64,000 nt of DNA from Acidovorax sp. Leaf78. GTDB taxonomy: Bacteria; Pseudomonadota; Gammaproteobacteria; Burkholderiales; Burkholderiaceae_C. Positions within the stretch are counted from its first letter, which is position 1. Each line of letters starts with the position of its first letter. The stretch is taken from positions 1 through 64,000 of the forward strand of contig NZ_LMLZ01000003.1 of the NCBI RefSeq assembly GCF_001422735.1. The letters run 5' to 3'. Positions 16,935 through 26,032 of this stretch are shown here, one piece after another. The notes beneath the pieces are model-generated. The model did not search any database, was not told where the DNA came from, and saw nothing but the letters and a program-made list of their open reading frames with translations. The translations under genes were made by a program, and so were the position numbers.

Positions 16935-17972
16935 TCAATCCAGCTTCGCCCCAGACGCCTTGATCAACCGCTCCCACACTGGCCGCTCCTTCGCAATCGC
17001 GGCGGAAAACAACGCGGGCGAGCTGCTCTGCACGTCGAACCCCATCGCCGCGATGCGCTGGGCCACATCGGGCAGCTGCGTGGCCTTGCGCACTTCGTCG
17101 GCGATCCGCTCCAGGATGGCCGGGGGCGTGCCTGCAGGGGCGCCAAAGGCCAGCCAGCCCGCCACGCGGTAGGCCTCGTCGTTCAGGCCCTGCTCGGCCA
17201 GCGTGGGCACGTTGGGCAGGGTGCCCATGCGGCGCTCGCCGCTCACGCCGATGGCCTTGAGCTTGCCGGCCTCCAGGTGGGGCTTGACCTGCAGCGCGCT
17301 GGCGAATGCGATCTGGATCTGCCCGCCCAGCAGGTCCTGCACCATGGGCGCCTCGCCGCGGTAGGCCACGTGGCTCATGTCGGCGTTCTGCGACTGGCTC
17401 ATGTACGCGCCGGCCAGGTGCGGGTAGGCGCCCGTGCCGTACGAGCCGTAGGCGACCTTGCCCTTGTTCGCCACCACGTACTTGAGCAGCTCGGGGCCCG
17501 TGGCCACGGGCACGCTGGGGTGGGCCACCAGCACCAGCGGCGCGATCGCGATCTGGTAGATGGGCGCGATGTCCCGCTCGGGGCTGTAGGGGAGCTTGGT
17601 GTACAGGAACTGGTTGGTGAGCATCGAATTGCTCAGGCCCAGCAGCAGCGTGTAGCCGTCGGGCGGGGCCTTGGCCACCGCGTCGGTGCCGATGATGCCG
17701 GCCGCGCCGGGCTTGTTGTCGATGACCATGGGCTGGCCCAGGCCCACGGCCATCTTCTCGGCCAGCACGCGCGCCAGCACGTCGGTGGCGCCGCCTGCGG
17801 CGAAGGGTACGACCACCTTGATGGGCTTGCTAGGGTACGGCGCGGCCTGCGCGAACGCAGCCGTGCCGCTGCCGGCGGACAGCGCCAGCGCCGCGGCGCC
17901 GAGCCAGGCGCGGCGGTTCATCGCGTTGATGTTCTTCGTTGTCATCGTCGTCTTCGGGGCCGGTGTGGTCAT
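16935..17972 (-). CDS. Bug-family (TctC) periplasmic solute-binding protein
   Basis: 345 residues. A signal peptide with MNRRAWLGAAALALSAGSG precedes the mature start YPSKPIKVVVPFAAGGATDVLAR, the hallmark of Bug/TctC proteins (PF03401) that bind carboxylates for tripartite tricarboxylate transporters. GAAGIIGTDAVAKAPPDGYTLL and the GSYGTGAYPHLAGAY ligand loop are further marks. An AGGAG sequence precedes the ATG at 17972. No TctA/TctB genes adjoin, usual in this family. It lies downstream of an acyl-CoA synthetase gene on the same strand (116 bases apart), so its ligand may be related to that enzyme's substrate; this is inference. Confidence 0.9.
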   Translation of the reverse strand: MTTPAPKTTMTTKNINAMNRRAWLGAAALALSAGSGTAAFAQAAPYPSKPIKVVVPFAAGGATDVLARVLAEKMAVGLGQPMVIDNKPGAAGIIGTDAVAKAPPDGYTLLLGLSNSMLTNQFLYTKLPYSPERDIAPIYQIAIAPLVLVAHPSVPVATGPELLKYVVANKGKVAYGSYGTGAYPHLAGAYMSQSQNADMSHVAYRGEAPMVQDLLGGQIQIAFASALQVKPHLEAGKLKAIGVSGERRMGTLPNVPTLAEQGLNDEAYRVAGWLAFGAPAGTPPAILERIADEVRKATQLPDVAQRIAAMGFDVQSSSPALFSAAIAKERPVWERLIKASGAKLD

Positions 17973-18088
17973 GCGGTGTCTCCTGGAATGGTTATGGACG
18001 GAAAAGCAGCAAAGCAGAACGCAGCGAAAACAGCAAGATCAAAAAGGAAGCAACGGGTGGGCGCAACCCGGCTGGTCAGCCGGCCGGA

Positions 18089-20080
18089 TCAGGCCTTGGC
18101 CTGCACCACCTGCACCGTGGTGCGCACCGGCAGCGGCGCCAGCATCGCGTCCAGGCGCGCCTGCAGGGCCTCGGCCGCGTCGGGCGTGCCGTCGGTGGCG
18201 ATCACCACGCGCACGGCGTTGTCCCCGTCGGGCAGCACATCGCGCGCGCCGTCGGCACCCAGCTCCGCGCAGGCTGCATCCACCAGCGCGGCCACCGTGT
18301 GGCAGGCCGCTCGCAGGCGCAGCTCGGGCTTGAAGATCTTGCCCACATTGGTCACCGGCATGCTGCCCAGCACCTGCACCCAGCGCGGGCGGGCCACGGC
18401 TTCGTCCACGCGCCCGGCGGTGAAGGCGAGCAGCTCGGCCGCGGTGGCCTCGGCGCCCGGCACCAGCGTGGCGTAGACCACGGGCAGCTCGCCCGCATAG
18501 GCATCGGGCGCGCCCACGGCGGCGCACAGCTGCACGGCGGGGTGGGCGCCCAGCGCATCTTCGATCACCTTGGGGTCGATGTTGTGGCCGCTGCGGATGA
18601 TGAGGTCCTTGGAGCGGCCGCTCAGGTGCAGCCGCCCCTCGCCATCCACAAAGCCCAGGTCGCCCGTGGCCAGCCAGCCGTCGTGCGTGAAGGCGCGGGC
18701 CGTGTCGGCCGCGTCCAGAAAGCCCGAGAACAGGTTGGGCGACTTGAAGAGCACCATGCCCGCCTCGCCGGGCGGCATGTCCTGGTCCGACGCATTGCCG
18801 TGCGCATCCAGCGCCACGATGCGCAGCTGCGTGTACGGCAGCCGCCAGCCCACGCAGCCTGCGGGGGCCTCTACGCCCGGCGGCGTGATGGTGGAGATGC
18901 CGGCCATCTCCGTCATGCCCAGGCTCTCGTGCACATGCAGGCCGAACAGCCGCTCGAAGCGCGCCGCCAGTTCGGGCGCCAGGATGGCCGCGCCGGTGCG
19001 GCAGTAGCGCAGCGAGCGGATGTCGGCGCCATCCAGCGGCACGTTGGCCAGCGCGGCCAGCACCGTGGGCACGGCCGAGAGGTAGGTGCAGCGGTAGCGC
19101 TCGGCCAGGCGCCAGTAGTTGGCGATGACCTCGCGGTTGCGGAACAGGCCGGTGGTGGGGATGATGGTCTCCACCCCCGCAGACAGCGCGGCCAGCGAGC
19201 CCGGCAGCACACCCGCCACGTGGAACAGCGGGTAGCCGTTGATGCCCACGTCGCCCGGCGTGATGCCCTGCATCTGCACGCTGCCCCAGGCGGTGAACAC
19301 CTGCGCGCCGTGGCTGTGGCGCGCGAGCTTGGGCGCACCCGTGGTGCCGCCGGTGTGAAAGTACGCGGCGATGTCGGTGGCCGCGATGCGCCGGCGGCTC
19401 ACCAGGTGGTCTGCGGGTTGCGCGGTGCGTGCCGCGAAGTCCATCACGCCATCGGGCAGCGCGGGAGTCGCGCCCTTTACGTCGCCCTGCGCCTCGTCAT
19501 GCGGCGCCACGCGCAGCACGGTGGTCAGCGTCGGCACCTGGCCGCGCAGGCGCAAGGCCTTGGCCCACAGGCCTGCGTCGCCGTCGGTGCGCTCGTCGCC
19601 CCAGGCGATCAGTACCTTGGCGCGTGCCAGGGTCATCATGGCCGCGATCTTCTCGTCGGTGAGCATGGGGTTGAGCGGCTGCACGATGCCCGCCGCCTCG
19701 CCGCCCCACAGGGCCAGGTGGTATTCCAGGCAGCCGGGCAGCAGCACGGCCACAGCGACCTCGGGACCCACACCCAGCGTGTGCAGCAGGTTGGCCGTCT
19801 GGTGGATGCCGGCCAGCAGCTGGTTGAACGACCAGCGCATCGGTGTGTCGTCCGGGTTGGCAGTGGGCAGGAAGGTCAGCGCGGTCTTGTCGCCGAACGC
19901 GTGGGCTGCGTTGCAGAAGATCTCGTAGGTGCTTTGCACCGGCAGCGCCTGGGCCAGGGGCCGGGCCTCCAGGCGCTCGACGTCGGCCAGGCTGCGGATG
20001 CTCGCCACCCGGGAGAAGGGCGGGTTCAGGGGCGGTGCGGAGGTGGTGGTCATGGGGTCGGCAGTGGACGGATCAGGCAT
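18089..20080 (-). CDS. AMP-dependent acyl-CoA synthetase
   Basis: 663 residues of the ANL superfamily, activating a carboxylic acid to its CoA thioester. The phosphate loop is YFHTGGTTGAPKLARHSHGA, the A5-like block HESLGMTEMAGIST, the ATP-binding block GWLATGDLGFVDGEGRLHLSGRSKDLIIRSGHNIDP and the C-terminal Lys in VGKIFKPELR. It resembles acyl-CoA synthetases of about 630 residues annotated as long-chain or aromatic; specificity cannot be assigned. Neither the ATG at 20080 nor the one at 20053 has a clear Shine-Dalgarno sequence, so the start is uncertain by nine residues. It is followed by the Bug gene. Confidence 0.85.
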   Translation of the reverse strand: MPDPSTADPMTTTSAPPLNPPFSRVASIRSLADVERLEARPLAQALPVQSTYEIFCNAAHAFGDKTALTFLPTANPDDTPMRWSFNQLLAGIHQTANLLHTLGVGPEVAVAVLLPGCLEYHLALWGGEAAGIVQPLNPMLTDEKIAAMMTLARAKVLIAWGDERTDGDAGLWAKALRLRGQVPTLTTVLRVAPHDEAQGDVKGATPALPDGVMDFAARTAQPADHLVSRRRIAATDIAAYFHTGGTTGAPKLARHSHGAQVFTAWGSVQMQGITPGDVGINGYPLFHVAGVLPGSLAALSAGVETIIPTTGLFRNREVIANYWRLAERYRCTYLSAVPTVLAALANVPLDGADIRSLRYCRTGAAILAPELAARFERLFGLHVHESLGMTEMAGISTITPPGVEAPAGCVGWRLPYTQLRIVALDAHGNASDQDMPPGEAGMVLFKSPNLFSGFLDAADTARAFTHDGWLATGDLGFVDGEGRLHLSGRSKDLIIRSGHNIDPKVIEDALGAHPAVQLCAAVGAPDAYAGELPVVYATLVPGAEATAAELLAFTAGRVDEAVARPRWVQVLGSMPVTNVGKIFKPELRLRAACHTVAALVDAACAELGADGARDVLPDGDNAVRVVIATDGTPDAAEALQARLDAMLAPLPVRTTVQVVQAKA

Positions 20081-20281
20081 TGTTGGGCCGGCGGGCCGTC
20101 CTGACAATCTCGGGGCGTCCCCAGGGGGACCCCCACCGCGCCATGCGCCCGCGGCGGGCGTCGCCGCTCTGCCGGGCGGGCGGTGTGCCTACAGAAAACG
20201 CCGCGCACAGCCGCTCATAATGCGGCGTCCTGAGAACGTAACCGCGTTCTTGCCCACCACGGCGTGAACGGAGCCCTCGAC

Positions 20282-20908
20282 ATGAACACACCTCAACATC
20301 CCAAGCGTTTCTCCATGATCCGCGAATTCCACCTGGCCGACTGGTTCACGCTGGGCAATGCCGTCTGTGGCGTGGGCGCGCTGTTCTCGTCCATGACCTA
20401 CCTGGAAACCGGCGACGTGGTGCACGTGTACTTCGCCGCCGCCCTGGTGCTGGCCGCGCTGATCTTCGACGTGCTCGATGGCCGCATCGCCCGCTGGCGC
20501 CAAAAGAGCTCGGCCATGGGCCGCGAACTCGACTCGCTGGCCGACGTGATCTCGTTCGGCGTGGCGCCCGCCATCATTGCGTATGCCTGCGGCATGCAGG
20601 GGCTGTTCGACCGCATCGTGCTGGCGTACTTCGTGGCCTGCGGCGTGTCGCGCCTGGCGCGCTACAACGTCACGGCCGAGACGCTGTCCGAAGGCACGGG
20701 CAAGGTGAAGTACTTTGAAGGCACGCCGATCCCCACCTCCATCGTGCTGGTCGCCCTGATGGCCCTGGCCGCCTGGCTGGGCGCGGTGCGTGAGAACCTG
20801 TGGTTCGGCAAGATGCTGATTGGCGGCTTCACGCTGCACCCGCTGGTACTGATCTTCGCGGTGTCGGGCTCGCTGATGATCAGCCGCATCCGCATCCCCA
20901 AACTCTGA
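20282..20908 (+). CDS. pssA: CDP-diacylglycerol-serine O-phosphatidyltransferase
   Basis: 208 residues of inner-membrane CDP-alcohol phosphatidyltransferase making phosphatidylserine, precursor of phosphatidylethanolamine. The catalytic motif DGx2ARx8Gx3Dx3D is intact in FDVLDGRIARWRQKSSAMG followed by RELDSLADV. Several hydrophobic segments follow. HLADWFTLGNAVCG near the N-terminus is typical of bacterial PssA. The start at 20282 has GGAG upstream; an in-frame codon at 20264 would add six residues. Usually found next to psd in Burkholderiales, but here no psd is visible. A family A repeat with a T-run provides a terminator. Confidence 0.92.
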   Translation: MNTPQHPKRFSMIREFHLADWFTLGNAVCGVGALFSSMTYLETGDVVHVYFAAALVLAALIFDVLDGRIARWRQKSSAMGRELDSLADVISFGVAPAIIAYACGMQGLFDRIVLAYFVACGVSRLARYNVTAETLSEGTGKVKYFEGTPIPTSIVLVALMALAAWLGAVRENLWFGKMLIGGFTLHPLVLIFAVSGSLMISRIRIPKL

Positions 20909-20966
20909 TTGCTACTAAAAACATAGCTGCTAGCGCTTGCCAGGCAAGCGGTAGCAGCTTTTTTTA
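20908..20966 (+). terminator. Family A repeat acting as intrinsic terminator of pssA
   Basis: GCTGCTAGCGCTTGC pairs with GCAAGCGGTAGCAGC (one mismatch) around a 3-base loop, followed directly by TTTTTTTT. It is both a family A repeat copy and a good intrinsic terminator. Confidence 0.8.
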
Positions 20967-20974
20967 TTCAAATC

Positions 20975-21904
20975 TCAGCGTGCCGCGGGCTTGCGGTTGA
21001 CCAGCACGATGCCGGCGGCCACCAGCACCAGCGCGGTCACCAGCCCCGGCGTCACCGGCTCACCCAGCCACAGCGCGCCGAACAGCAGGGCGAACACCGG
21101 GGTCAGGAACACGAACACCGAGATCTTGGTCGCCGGGTAGTGCGCCAGCATCCACATCCAGGCCAGGTAGCTGGCAAACGCCCCCACCAGCGCCTGCGTC
21201 AACAGCGACCCCCAGGCAAAAGCGCTGAACTGCCAGACCCAGGGTTCGCCCAGCACCAGCGAGATCACCGGCAGCACCGCCGTGCTCACGCACACCTGGT
21301 AGAGCAGTTGTTTGGCAGGCGGCACGGCGGCAAGCGGCGTGGTGCGGATGACCACGGTGGTCAGGGCCCACATCAGGCCCGCGGCCAGCCCCAGCAGGTC
21401 GCCCAGCCAGGCGCGGGGCAGGGCCGCGTTGGCGGGGCCCATCAGCCCGTCGCCCAGTGCCAGCCCCACGCCGACGAACGCCGCCGCCAGGCCCAGCCAT
21501 TGCCAGCCCTGCAGGCGCTCGCCGGGAATGAAGCGCGGCAGCAGCAGCGCCACCCAGAACGGCGATGCGTACAGGAACACCGTCAGCCGCGAGGCGCTGG
21601 TGTACTGCAGGCCCAGGTAGATGCACGCAAACTCCCCCGCGAACAGCGCGCCGGCCAGCAGCCCCCCGCGCGCCGCCCCGGCGGGCTCGGCCGCCGCGGA
21701 CAGGCGCACGCCGCGCCACAGGCACCAGGCCACCACCGCCGCGGTGGCCAGCGCAAAGCGCACAAAGGCCTGGAACACCGGTGCTACCTCGGCCACGGTG
21801 GCTTTGACCAGCACCTGCTGGAAGCCCCAGAACATGCAGCAGGCCAGCAGGATGGCAATGGCCAGGGAGTCGATGTGTGTTTTGCGGGTGGAGGTAGACG
21901 GCAT
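20975..21904 (-). CDS. EamA/DMT-family transporter
   Basis: 309 residues, ten hydrophobic segments arranged as two EamA repeats (PF00892). The first repeat includes MFWGFQQVLVKA and the second GLMWALTTVVIRTT. Such inner-membrane carriers export amino acids or metabolites; the substrate is unknown. The start at 21904 gives MPSTSTRKTHIDSLAIAILL. It is convergent with pssA and divergent from the YkuD gene. Confidence 0.87.
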   Translation of the reverse strand: MPSTSTRKTHIDSLAIAILLACCMFWGFQQVLVKATVAEVAPVFQAFVRFALATAAVVAWCLWRGVRLSAAAEPAGAARGGLLAGALFAGEFACIYLGLQYTSASRLTVFLYASPFWVALLLPRFIPGERLQGWQWLGLAAAFVGVGLALGDGLMGPANAALPRAWLGDLLGLAAGLMWALTTVVIRTTPLAAVPPAKQLLYQVCVSTAVLPVISLVLGEPWVWQFSAFAWGSLLTQALVGAFASYLAWMWMLAHYPATKISVFVFLTPVFALLFGALWLGEPVTPGLVTALVLVAAGIVLVNRKPAAR

Positions 21905-22120
21905 CGGGCGATTATGAAAGGGGCTGCGTGGGGGCGCTGACGCGTCTGTTGCACCGCAGATCGCCCTCGCGCCACCGGCATCCACGGTGCGCTGCAAGCG
22001 GTCACGGCAGCGCGCGTCCTACACGCGCTGCGGCATTGGCGCACGCCCTGTAACGGTGAGATGTGCGTATGGTGAAGAGCCATGGTGGTGCTCTGCCACC
22101 GCCGAACGCCCGCGTCGCCT

Positions 22121-22888
22121 ATGCCACCCTTCCGTACCGTCCTTCGAACCCTGCAACAGAGCCTGCTGCTCGGCGGCGCCGTGCTGGTCTTGGCGGGTAG
22201 CCCCGCGCAAGGGCAGTCATCCGCCCCGCTGGCGCATTCGGGTCCCGCGTCGCGCCCACTGACGGGGCAGTCGTCGGTGCAGCCCTCGGCGCACGGGTCG
22301 CGCCTCGCGCAGTTCGGGAGCGAAAGCGCCTCGGCCGACGCACGGCGCATTGCCCACTGGGCGTTTCACTCGGGCGACCATCGCCGTCACGCCGTGGTGG
22401 TGGTCGACAAGAAAGACGCGAAGGTCTATGTCTTCAGCCCCGATGGCAAGCTGCAGGGCGCCACGCCCGCGCTGATGGGCTCGGCCATCGGCGACCACAC
22501 GGTGCCCGGCATCGGCGACAAGCCCATCGCCCAAGTGCTGCCGGCCGAGCGCACCACACCGGCAGGCCGCTTCGTGGCAGAGCCTGGAACCAACGCCAGC
22601 GGTGAAGACGTGGTGTGGGTGGACTACGACGCGGCAGTGTCCATGCACCGCGTGCGTGCCAACGTGAAGTCCGAGCGCCGGCTTGAGCGGCTGGCGTCCA
22701 GCACGCCCAAGGACAACCGCATTTCATACGGCTGCATCAACCTGCCGGTGGTCTTCTACGAGAAGGTGCTGAGCCCCGCGGTGCGCAGCACCGGCGCGGT
22801 GGTGTACGTGCTGCCCGAAACGCGCCCTGCCGCCAGCCTGTTTGGTACGTACGACGTGCCGGGCAATGCAGAGCCTGCGCGTCGCTGA
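22121..22888 (+). CDS. L,D-transpeptidase (YkuD domain)
   Basis: 255 residues with a signal peptide (LRTLQQSLLLGGAVLVLAGSPAQGQS). The YkuD catalytic block is seen as H176 (SMHRVRA) and NRISYGCINLP with nucleophile C205. Such periplasmic enzymes cross-link meso-DAP residues of peptidoglycan or attach proteins to it. The sequence around the catalytic His (MHR) differs from the common HG form. The N-terminal region between signal and catalytic domain is low complexity. An upstream ATG at 22082 would precede the signal peptide and is less likely. Confidence 0.82.
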   Translation: MPPFRTVLRTLQQSLLLGGAVLVLAGSPAQGQSSAPLAHSGPASRPLTGQSSVQPSAHGSRLAQFGSESASADARRIAHWAFHSGDHRRHAVVVVDKKDAKVYVFSPDGKLQGATPALMGSAIGDHTVPGIGDKPIAQVLPAERTTPAGRFVAEPGTNASGEDVVWVDYDAAVSMHRVRANVKSERRLERLASSTPKDNRISYGCINLPVVFYEKVLSPAVRSTGAVVYVLPETRPAASLFGTYDVPGNAEPARR

Positions 22889-23042
22889 GTGCTTGGGGTG
22901 GACAGGGGGGTGTGTGCAGGCCCCTGTCCGACACAGGCTGCGGACCCGGGATGACGCTGCGCGCACCAGGACCTTTTAATCTGAATGCAGCTGGCGACGG
23001 TGCTGGCAATTTCCATCATTCACAGATCCAAGGAGTCCCCTC

Positions 23043-23369
23043 ATGTCCACATCCAAGAATTCGCTGAAGGCATTGCTCGCAGGGTTGGCCACCGTTGCCG
23101 TGGTGGGTACCGCCATCGCTCAAAGCAACCCGCCCGCTCCATCCAACCCTAACCCGGCCACGGGCGCTGGCCAGCAAAGCACCCAGAACACACCCATGGG
23201 CAGCACCGGCACCCAGGGCGCTACCGGTGGCACCGGCGCAACTGGCGCCACGGGCGCGGGCACCAGCGGTTCTTCGGGCGCGACGATGGGCTCCGGCAAT
23301 GCTGCCAGTTCGTCGGGCTCCGGCATGGCCACGGCGCCTGCCCGTCCAGCACGCGCTGACCGCAACTGA
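23043..23369 (+). CDS. Secreted low-complexity Gly/Thr/Ser-rich protein with collagen-like triplets
   Basis: 108 residues. The signal peptide is KALLAGLATVAVVGTAIAQS. The mature part is Pro/Asn/Gln-rich, then carries seven consecutive Gly-X-Y triplets (GST GTQ GAT GGT GAT GAT GAG, about residues 52-72), then Ser/Gly-rich and a basic end ARPARADRN. No known family. The ATG at 23043 follows AAGGAG. An intrinsic terminator follows at 23391. Probably periplasmic or secreted; function unknown. Confidence 0.75.
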   Translation: MSTSKNSLKALLAGLATVAVVGTAIAQSNPPAPSNPNPATGAGQQSTQNTPMGSTGTQGATGGTGATGATGAGTSGSSGATMGSGNAASSSGSGMATAPARPARADRN

Positions 23370-23390
23370 GTACGCTCTTTCTGCCAATAC

Positions 23391-23416
23391 AAAAAGCCGG
23401 GCTTGCCCGGCTTTTT
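23391..23416 (+). terminator. Intrinsic terminator
   Basis: AAAAAGCCGGGC, two-base loop, GCCCGGCTTTTT. It ends the transcript of the preceding gene and insulates minC. Confidence 0.88.
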
Positions 23417-23579
23417 GTCGTCCTGGTGGCGCAGGTGGTGGCTGCCGGTGCCCGCAGGATGCTGGCCCTGAGGTGGGCCAGAGCGTGCCGTCAACGCCTT
23501 CTGCCAGGGCTGGCGTGGCCCCACGGTACACTTTGCGCCTTCCCCAACAGGTTCCTGCGCCCTTTCCACACGTCCATTC

Positions 23580-24383
23580 ATGGCCCTTACGACGGCGGCC
23601 CAGTCCCGCACCAGCTTTGATCTCAAAAGCGCCTCGCTGCCCGTGGTGGCCGTGGTGCTCAAGACCACCGACGCCGCGCAGTTCGCGGCCGACCTGGCCG
23701 ACCGCGTGGCCGATGCACCGGGCTTCTTCGACTTCGACCCCGTGCTGATCGATCTGGCTGCCGTCAAGGATGCCGAGGACCCCATCGATTTCGCAGCCCT
23801 GGTGGCCACCTTGCGCAGCCACAGCACGCTGCCCGTGGCCGTGCGCGGCGGCAGCGCCGCCCAGATGGACGCCGCCCGCGCCGCCGGCCTGGCTGCCGCG
23901 CCCGATGCCGCCCCGCTGCGTGCTGAACCCGCTCCGGCGGCCGCGCCCGAAGTGCGCGAGGTGATCCGCGAGGTCGAAGTGGTGCGCGAGGTGCAGGTCG
24001 AAGTGCCTGTGGCGGGCCCCGGCACCGTGGTCATCGACAAGCCCCTGCGCTCGGGCCAGCAGGTGTATGCCCGCGGCGCCGACCTGGTGGTGATGGCCGT
24101 GGTGAGCTTTGGCGCCGAGGTCATTGCCGATGGCAACATCCACGTCTACGCACCGCTGCGTGGCCGGGCCATTGCCGGCGCGCGGGGCAACACCGAAGCC
24201 CGCATCTTTTCCACCTGCATGGAGCCGCAGCTGGTGTCCATCGCAGGCATCTACCGCACCACCGAGACCGCGCTGCCCGACGAAGTCGCCGGCCGGCCCG
24301 CCCAGGTGCGCCTGGAAGGCGAAAAGCTCCTCATCGAGCCGCTGCGAAATCCTGTACGTATCAACCCCAGAGAGACTCAATAA
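23580..24383 (+). CDS. minC: Septum-site determining protein MinC
   Basis: 267 residues. MinC blocks FtsZ polymerisation away from mid-cell and is carried to the membrane by MinD. Residues 1-110 form the N-terminal FtsZ-inhibiting domain (FDLKSASLPVVAVVLKTTD). The C-terminal beta-helix domain (from about 150) has VIDKPLRSGQQVYARGADLVVMAVVSFGAEVIADGNIHVYAPLRGRA in pieces, with the RGxA/G motif used for MinD binding. The linker (about 123-142) is built of repeated Arg-Glu-Val units. It begins the minCDE operon: minD starts four bases after its stop. Confidence 0.95.
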   Translation: MALTTAAQSRTSFDLKSASLPVVAVVLKTTDAAQFAADLADRVADAPGFFDFDPVLIDLAAVKDAEDPIDFAALVATLRSHSTLPVAVRGGSAAQMDAARAAGLAAAPDAAPLRAEPAPAAAPEVREVIREVEVVREVQVEVPVAGPGTVVIDKPLRSGQQVYARGADLVVMAVVSFGAEVIADGNIHVYAPLRGRAIAGARGNTEARIFSTCMEPQLVSIAGIYRTTETALPDEVAGRPAQVRLEGEKLLIEPLRNPVRINPRETQ

Positions 24384-24387
24384 ACCC

Positions 24388-25206
24388 ATGGCCAAAATCG
24401 TCGTCGTGACTTCCGGCAAGGGTGGTGTGGGCAAGACCACCACCAGCGCCAGCTTCGCCACCGGCCTCGCCCTGCGCGGCCACAAGACCGCCGTGATCGA
24501 CTTCGACGTCGGCCTGCGCAACCTGGACCTGATCATGGGCTGCGAGCGCCGCGTGGTGTACGACCTGATCAACGTGATCCAGGGCGAGGCCAACCTGAAC
24601 CAGGCGCTCATCAAGGACAAGCAGTGCGACAACCTGTTCGTGCTGGCCGCCAGCCAGACGCGCGACAAGGATGCGCTCACGCAGGACGGCGTGGAGAAGG
24701 TGCTCAAGGACCTGGCCGCGATGGACTTCGAGTACATCGTTTGCGACTCCCCCGCCGGCATCGAAAGCGGCGCGCTCATGGCGATGCACTTCGCCGACGA
24801 GGCGCTGCTGGTGACCAATCCCGAGGTGTCGTCGGTGCGCGACTCCGACCGTATCCTGGGCATGCTGGGCAGCAAGACCCAACGCGCCATCGACGGCGGC
24901 GAGCCCATCAAGGAGCACCTGCTCATCACGCGCTACAACCCGAGCCGCGTCGAAGACGGCCAGATGCTGAGCCTGGAAGACATCCAGGACATCCTGCGCA
25001 TCAAGCTGATCGGCGTGATTCCGGAGTCCGAAGTGGTGCTGCAGTCGTCCAACCAGGGCACGCCGGCCATCCACGCGCAGGGCACCGATGTGTCCGAGGC
25101 CTACAAGGACGTGATCGACCGCTTCCTGGGCGCCACCGACAAGCCGCTGCGCTTCATCGAGGCGGAAAAGCCCGGCTTCTTCAAACGCCTGTTCGGGAGC
25201 AAATAA
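24388..25206 (+). CDS. minD: Septum-site determining ATPase MinD
   Basis: 272 residues, ParA/MinD-type ATPase that oscillates on the membrane with MinE and recruits MinC. The deviant Walker A is GKGGVGKTTTS (K11, K16), switch I lies in FDVGLRNLDLIMG, and switch II in CDSPAGIESGA. The C-terminal amphipathic membrane-targeting helix is FFKRLFGSK. Four bases follow minC and three precede minE, consistent with one transcript. Confidence 0.97.
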   Translation: MAKIVVVTSGKGGVGKTTTSASFATGLALRGHKTAVIDFDVGLRNLDLIMGCERRVVYDLINVIQGEANLNQALIKDKQCDNLFVLAASQTRDKDALTQDGVEKVLKDLAAMDFEYIVCDSPAGIESGALMAMHFADEALLVTNPEVSSVRDSDRILGMLGSKTQRAIDGGEPIKEHLLITRYNPSRVEDGQMLSLEDIQDILRIKLIGVIPESEVVLQSSNQGTPAIHAQGTDVSEAYKDVIDRFLGATDKPLRFIEAEKPGFFKRLFGSK

Positions 25207-25209
25207 GCC

Positions 25210-25476
25210 ATGGCTTCTTTCCTGTCCTTTCTGCTCGGCGAAAAGAAGAAGACGGCCAGCGTCGCCAAGGAGCGCCTGCAGATCATCCTCGCGCACGAGC
25301 GCAACGGCCGCAACGCCTCCGAGCCCGACTACCTGCCTGCCCTGCAGCGCGAGCTGGTGGCCGTGATCTCCAAGTACGTGAAGATCAACCCCGAAGACCT
25401 CAAGGTGCACCTGGAGCGCCAGGACAACCTGGAAGTGCTGGAAGTCAAGATCGAGCTGCCGGACACAGTGCGCTGA
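25210..25476 (+). CDS. minE: Cell-division topological specificity factor MinE
   Basis: 88 residues. MinE stimulates MinD ATPase to drive pole-to-pole oscillation. The N-terminus [29 protein letters not shown] matches the membrane-binding and anti-MinCD helix; the rest forms the dimerisation domain. Length is typical. It is the last gene of minCDE, three bases after minD. Confidence 0.96.
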   Translation: MASFLSFLLGEKKKTASVAKERLQIILAHERNGRNASEPDYLPALQRELVAVISKYVKINPEDLKVHLERQDNLEVLEVKIELPDTVR

Positions 25477-25550
25477 GCGCTGCACGCCGGTGCGGCCGAC
25501 GCGTCCCTGCCGGGGCCCGGGGCCGCGCCCCTGACGACAGGACCCCCAGC

Positions 25551-25943
25551 ATGCTGTCCCATGTATTCATCGGCGTGAACGATTTCGAGCGCGCCATGGC
25601 GTTCTACCGCCCGGTGATGGAGCGCCTGGGCCTGGCGCTGCGGTTTGCAGAGCCTGAACGGCCATGGGCCGGCTGGCAGACGCCCGGCGTGGCGCGGCCG
25701 CTGTTCCTCATCGGCCGGCCTTTTGACGAGCAGGCCGCCCAGCCCGGCAACGGTGCCATGAACGCGCTGCTGGCTGCCGACCGGGCCACGGTGGACGCCG
25801 TCCACGCGCTGGCCCTGCGCCACGGCGGCAGCTGCGACGGGCCGCCGGGCCTGCGCCCGCACTACCACGCGAACTATTACGGTGCGTATTTCCGAGACCC
25901 GGACGGCAACAAGCTGTGCGTGTGCTGCCACGGGGCGGGCTGA
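25551..25943 (+). CDS. VOC-family (glyoxalase/bleomycin resistance-like) protein
   Basis: 130 residues with the paired beta-alpha-beta-beta-beta units of the vicinal oxygen chelate fold: LSHVFIGVNDFERAMAFYRPVMERLG at the start and YYGAYFRDPDGNKLCVCCHG at the end. The N-terminal metal-ligand His is present (H4), and Tyr/Asp residues are conserved at the C-terminus. Members include lyases, dioxygenases and binding proteins, so no reaction can be assigned. It lies 75 bases downstream of minE on the same strand and may be co-transcribed. Confidence 0.85.
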   Translation: MLSHVFIGVNDFERAMAFYRPVMERLGLALRFAEPERPWAGWQTPGVARPLFLIGRPFDEQAAQPGNGAMNALLAADRATVDAVHALALRHGGSCDGPPGLRPHYHANYYGAYFRDPDGNKLCVCCHGAG

Positions 25944-26032
25944 CCGCAGGATCTTCCGTCCGTACCGCCTGGGTTGAGGCTGGCAGGTCGCCGGCATGGC
26001 CGGCTTATTGCTTAACATCAGGGTAATCCCTA

